DNA from: JANRIG01 sp033765235
Lineage (GTDB): Bacteria > Bacteroidota > Bacteroidia > Cytophagales > UBA9547
DNA length: 64,000 nucleotides
Direction: 5' to 3'
NCBI GenBank assembly: GCA_033765235.1
Contig: JANRIG010000009.1
Location: 62,001-126,000 of the forward strand
Shown here piece by piece: positions 63,835-64,000 of this stretch (positions are counted from its first letter, which is position 1; each line of letters begins with the position of its first letter). The notes below the pieces were generated by a model that was not told the DNA's origin, made no database searches, and saw only the letters and a program-made list of their open reading frames with translations. Both the position numbers and the translations under genes were made by a program.

Positions 63835-64000
63835 CTAATATACCTTTTGAGAATGCAGTACTGCATCTAATATTCTTGTTTTAATAGCTTGCAGCTTGAT
63901 GGGCTTCATAAGTTTTGGCGGGTCAATATTTGGGTCAATATCATCAAAATATACAAGACACTTCAAGGCAATTAAAGGATTGGTTAAAGGGTATTTGATT
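63835..64000 (-). CDS. AbiEii-like nucleotidyltransferase, C-terminal part
   Basis: Fifty-four residues before a TAG stop at 63835; the rest of the gene lies outside the window. The visible tail reads YPLTNPLIALKCLVYFDDID, then DPPKLMKPIKLQAIKTRILD. It resembles the conserved end of AbiEii/DUF1814 nucleotidyltransferases (a Leu-x-x-Leu-x-Tyr-Phe-x-Asp-Ala pattern followed by acidic and Pro residues), the toxin part of type IV-like toxin-antitoxin pairs. Only the tail is available, so the assignment is tentative. Confidence 0.45.
   Translation of the reverse strand, partial: IKYPLTNPLIALKCLVYFDDIDPNIDPPKLMKPIKLQAIKTRILDAVLHSQKVY

Noticed and set aside
1..64000. Search for insertion sequences, integrases, phage genes and rRNA
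   Set aside because: No transposase, recombinase, terminal repeats, phage structural genes or rRNA sequence was recognised by eye.

Overview
The window looks like chromosomal DNA from a low-GC member of the Bacteroidota, close in style to the Sphingobacteriia/Chitinophagia. Several things point there: Bacteroidota-type promoters (-7 box TAnnTTTG, often with TTTG about 19-22 bases upstream), a type IX secretion C-terminal sorting domain on a giant secreted enzyme, BACON and SprB-type domains, a GldA-like ABC ATPase, menaquinone synthesis (MenC), LpxH, diaminopimelate decarboxylase, and SusD-free but lipoprotein-rich surface functions. I see no insertion sequence, prophage, integrase or CRISPR array. 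Genes are tightly packed on both strands, many overlapping by 4 bases.

Layout. 1-1562: end of menC, a LUD-domain gene and gmhA. 1573-10894: a surface-polysaccharide region with four polytopic membrane proteins (GT-C-like or unknown), a GT2 glycosyltransferase, two methyltransferases, a flippase-like LPG-synthase-TM protein and a 2OG-Fe(II) oxygenase. 10918-21513: housekeeping genes (prfA, an outer-membrane barrel, DUF1801, gldA-like, argG, hslU, gpsA, a MerR regulator, trpS, slyD-like, recA). 21561-32938: a GT-C/TPR fusion, a methyltransferase, a lone receiver domain, a membrane pentapeptide-repeat protein, lpxH, a DoxX/BT_3928-type protein, an OppB-like permease, an ECF sigma factor with a probable membrane anti-sigma partner, a HAD hydrolase, sucC and a 35-residue membrane peptide. 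A tRNA-Arg(CCG) lies at 32956-33028. 33134-37563: envelope quality control, with a LolA-like protein and an S41 protease divergent from hsp20 and a DegP-type protease. The 300-base gap between the two arms contains four inverted repeats.

37581-50357 combines a GT-C transferase, a hexuronate-type MFS transporter, a KDPG/KDG aldolase and a 2794-residue secreted protein. That protein has three putative catalytic modules: a GH30 glycosidase, a right-handed beta-helix of pectate-lyase type and an SGNH esterase. They are joined by BACON, Fn3, SprB-like and Ig-like modules and end in a type IX sorting tail. I infer that this locus degrades a uronic-acid-containing plant polysaccharide and takes up the product.

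50419-55780 has an AAA ATPase with a phased-repeat upstream region, a YdeI/OmdA protein, radA and the pyruvate dehydrogenase E2. 55986-59299 is a compact copper-type cluster: a small Cys-rich membrane protein, an MbnP-like lipoprotein, an MbnH/MauG-like di-heme lipoprotein and a CxxCxC-headed outer-membrane protein. A perfect dyad abuts its promoter and RNA hairpins sit at two internal junctions. 59296-64000 holds a FadL-like porin, coaX, a second D15-type barrel with a 14-base-arm dyad between it and coaX, lysA and the 3' end of an AbiEii-like nucleotidyltransferase gene.

The most promising material for new biology is the copper cluster with its embedded RNA structures, the paired palindromes in front of hsp20, and the tri-catalytic secreted enzyme with its recombining 243-base repeats. 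All functional statements are made by reading motifs; no database search was run.
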